Source: DASSCW01 sp036555005
GTDB taxonomy: Bacteria; Chloroflexota; Limnocylindria; QHBO01
Length of the DNA: 5,350 bases
NCBI GenBank assembly: GCA_036555005.1
Contig: DATBME010000146.1
Coordinates: 1 to 5,350 of the forward strand
Direction of reading: 5' to 3'
Position 1 is the first letter of the stretch. Each line of letters opens with the position of its first letter. This document shows, piece after piece, positions 5,318-5,350 of the stretch. Both the position numbers and the translations under genes were made by a program. The notes below the pieces were generated by a model. It was not told the origin of the DNA and made no database searches. It saw only the letters and a program-made list of their open reading frames with translations.

Positions 5318-5350
5318 CTAGTGGCAGCCGCCCGCGCGGGCCGGTGAGCC
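5318..5350 (-). CDS. C-terminal end of a leftward gene cut by the window edge
   Basis: Ten codons enter from the right edge and end at TAG (5320-5318), reading GSPARAGGCH. A terminator hairpin follows 24 bases later, which supports a real gene end. A Gly-Gly-Cys-His tail could suit a small metal-binding protein, but this is far too little to assign a family. The neighbouring minus frame is also open across the edge, down to a TAA upstream of the regulator, so the frame choice rests mainly on its position before the terminator. Confidence 0.35.
   Translation of the reverse strand, partial: GSPARAGGCH

Noticed and set aside
5330..5341. 12-base palindrome GCCCGCGCGGGC
   Set aside because: It lies in the end of a GC-rich reading frame and such palindromes are expected by chance at this composition.
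5307..5350. tRNA-like start at the right edge (a GGTCTAGTGGCAG stretch resembling a D-arm)
   Set aside because: The D-stem pairs imperfectly and no anticodon loop with the required T33 can be placed downstream; a leftward gene end plus terminator explains the region better.

Overview
This window is a compact, very GC-rich bacterial segment. Its genes are tightly packed, two of them start with GTG, and Shine-Dalgarno sequences are mostly weak or absent. The gene content fits a respiring, menaquinone- or ubiquinone-based bacterium. I lean toward a high-GC Chloroflexota- or Actinobacteria-like lineage, because the quinol:cytochrome c module is split and fused unlike the proteobacterial fbc operon and the Rieske protein has one membrane segment behind a twin-arginine motif. 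Nothing here fixes the phylum.

Positions 18-2700, and probably to 3048, form one rightward cluster for a cytochrome bc-type quinol oxidising complex. The genes in order are: a subunit IV-like cytochrome b C-terminal half (the heme-binding N-terminal half presumably lies left of the window); a Tat-type Rieske iron-sulfur protein; a membrane-anchored diheme cytochrome c; a roughly 195-residue multi-pass membrane protein I do not recognise; and a small three-helix membrane protein whose start is problematic. Junctions are a 4-base ATGA overlap or gaps of a few bases, so translation is probably coupled. Electrons would pass from quinol to the cytochrome b and Rieske subunits, then to the two c hemes, then to a terminal oxidase or soluble carrier.

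Positions 3058-4512 encode a 484-residue metal-dependent (class II) aldolase of the fructose-bisphosphate aldolase fold with an unusual N-terminal extension. It may have its own leaderless promoter at the end of the preceding gene. Fifteen bases beyond its stop, and convergent with it, lies a leftward GbsR/MarR-type winged-helix regulator with a long C-terminal extension. Upstream of the regulator is a short AT-richer promoter region with repeats, then an 11-bp hairpin with a T-tract. The hairpin best fits a terminator for another leftward gene, of which only about ten C-terminal codons are visible at the right edge.

The window is mostly interpretable metabolism and I see no defence system, mobile element or CRISPR array. 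The points most worth a second look are the two unassigned membrane proteins attached to the bc complex, the ATC/readthrough puzzle between them, the APWY variant of the quinol-site PEWY motif, and the apparently leaderless GTG-start genes.
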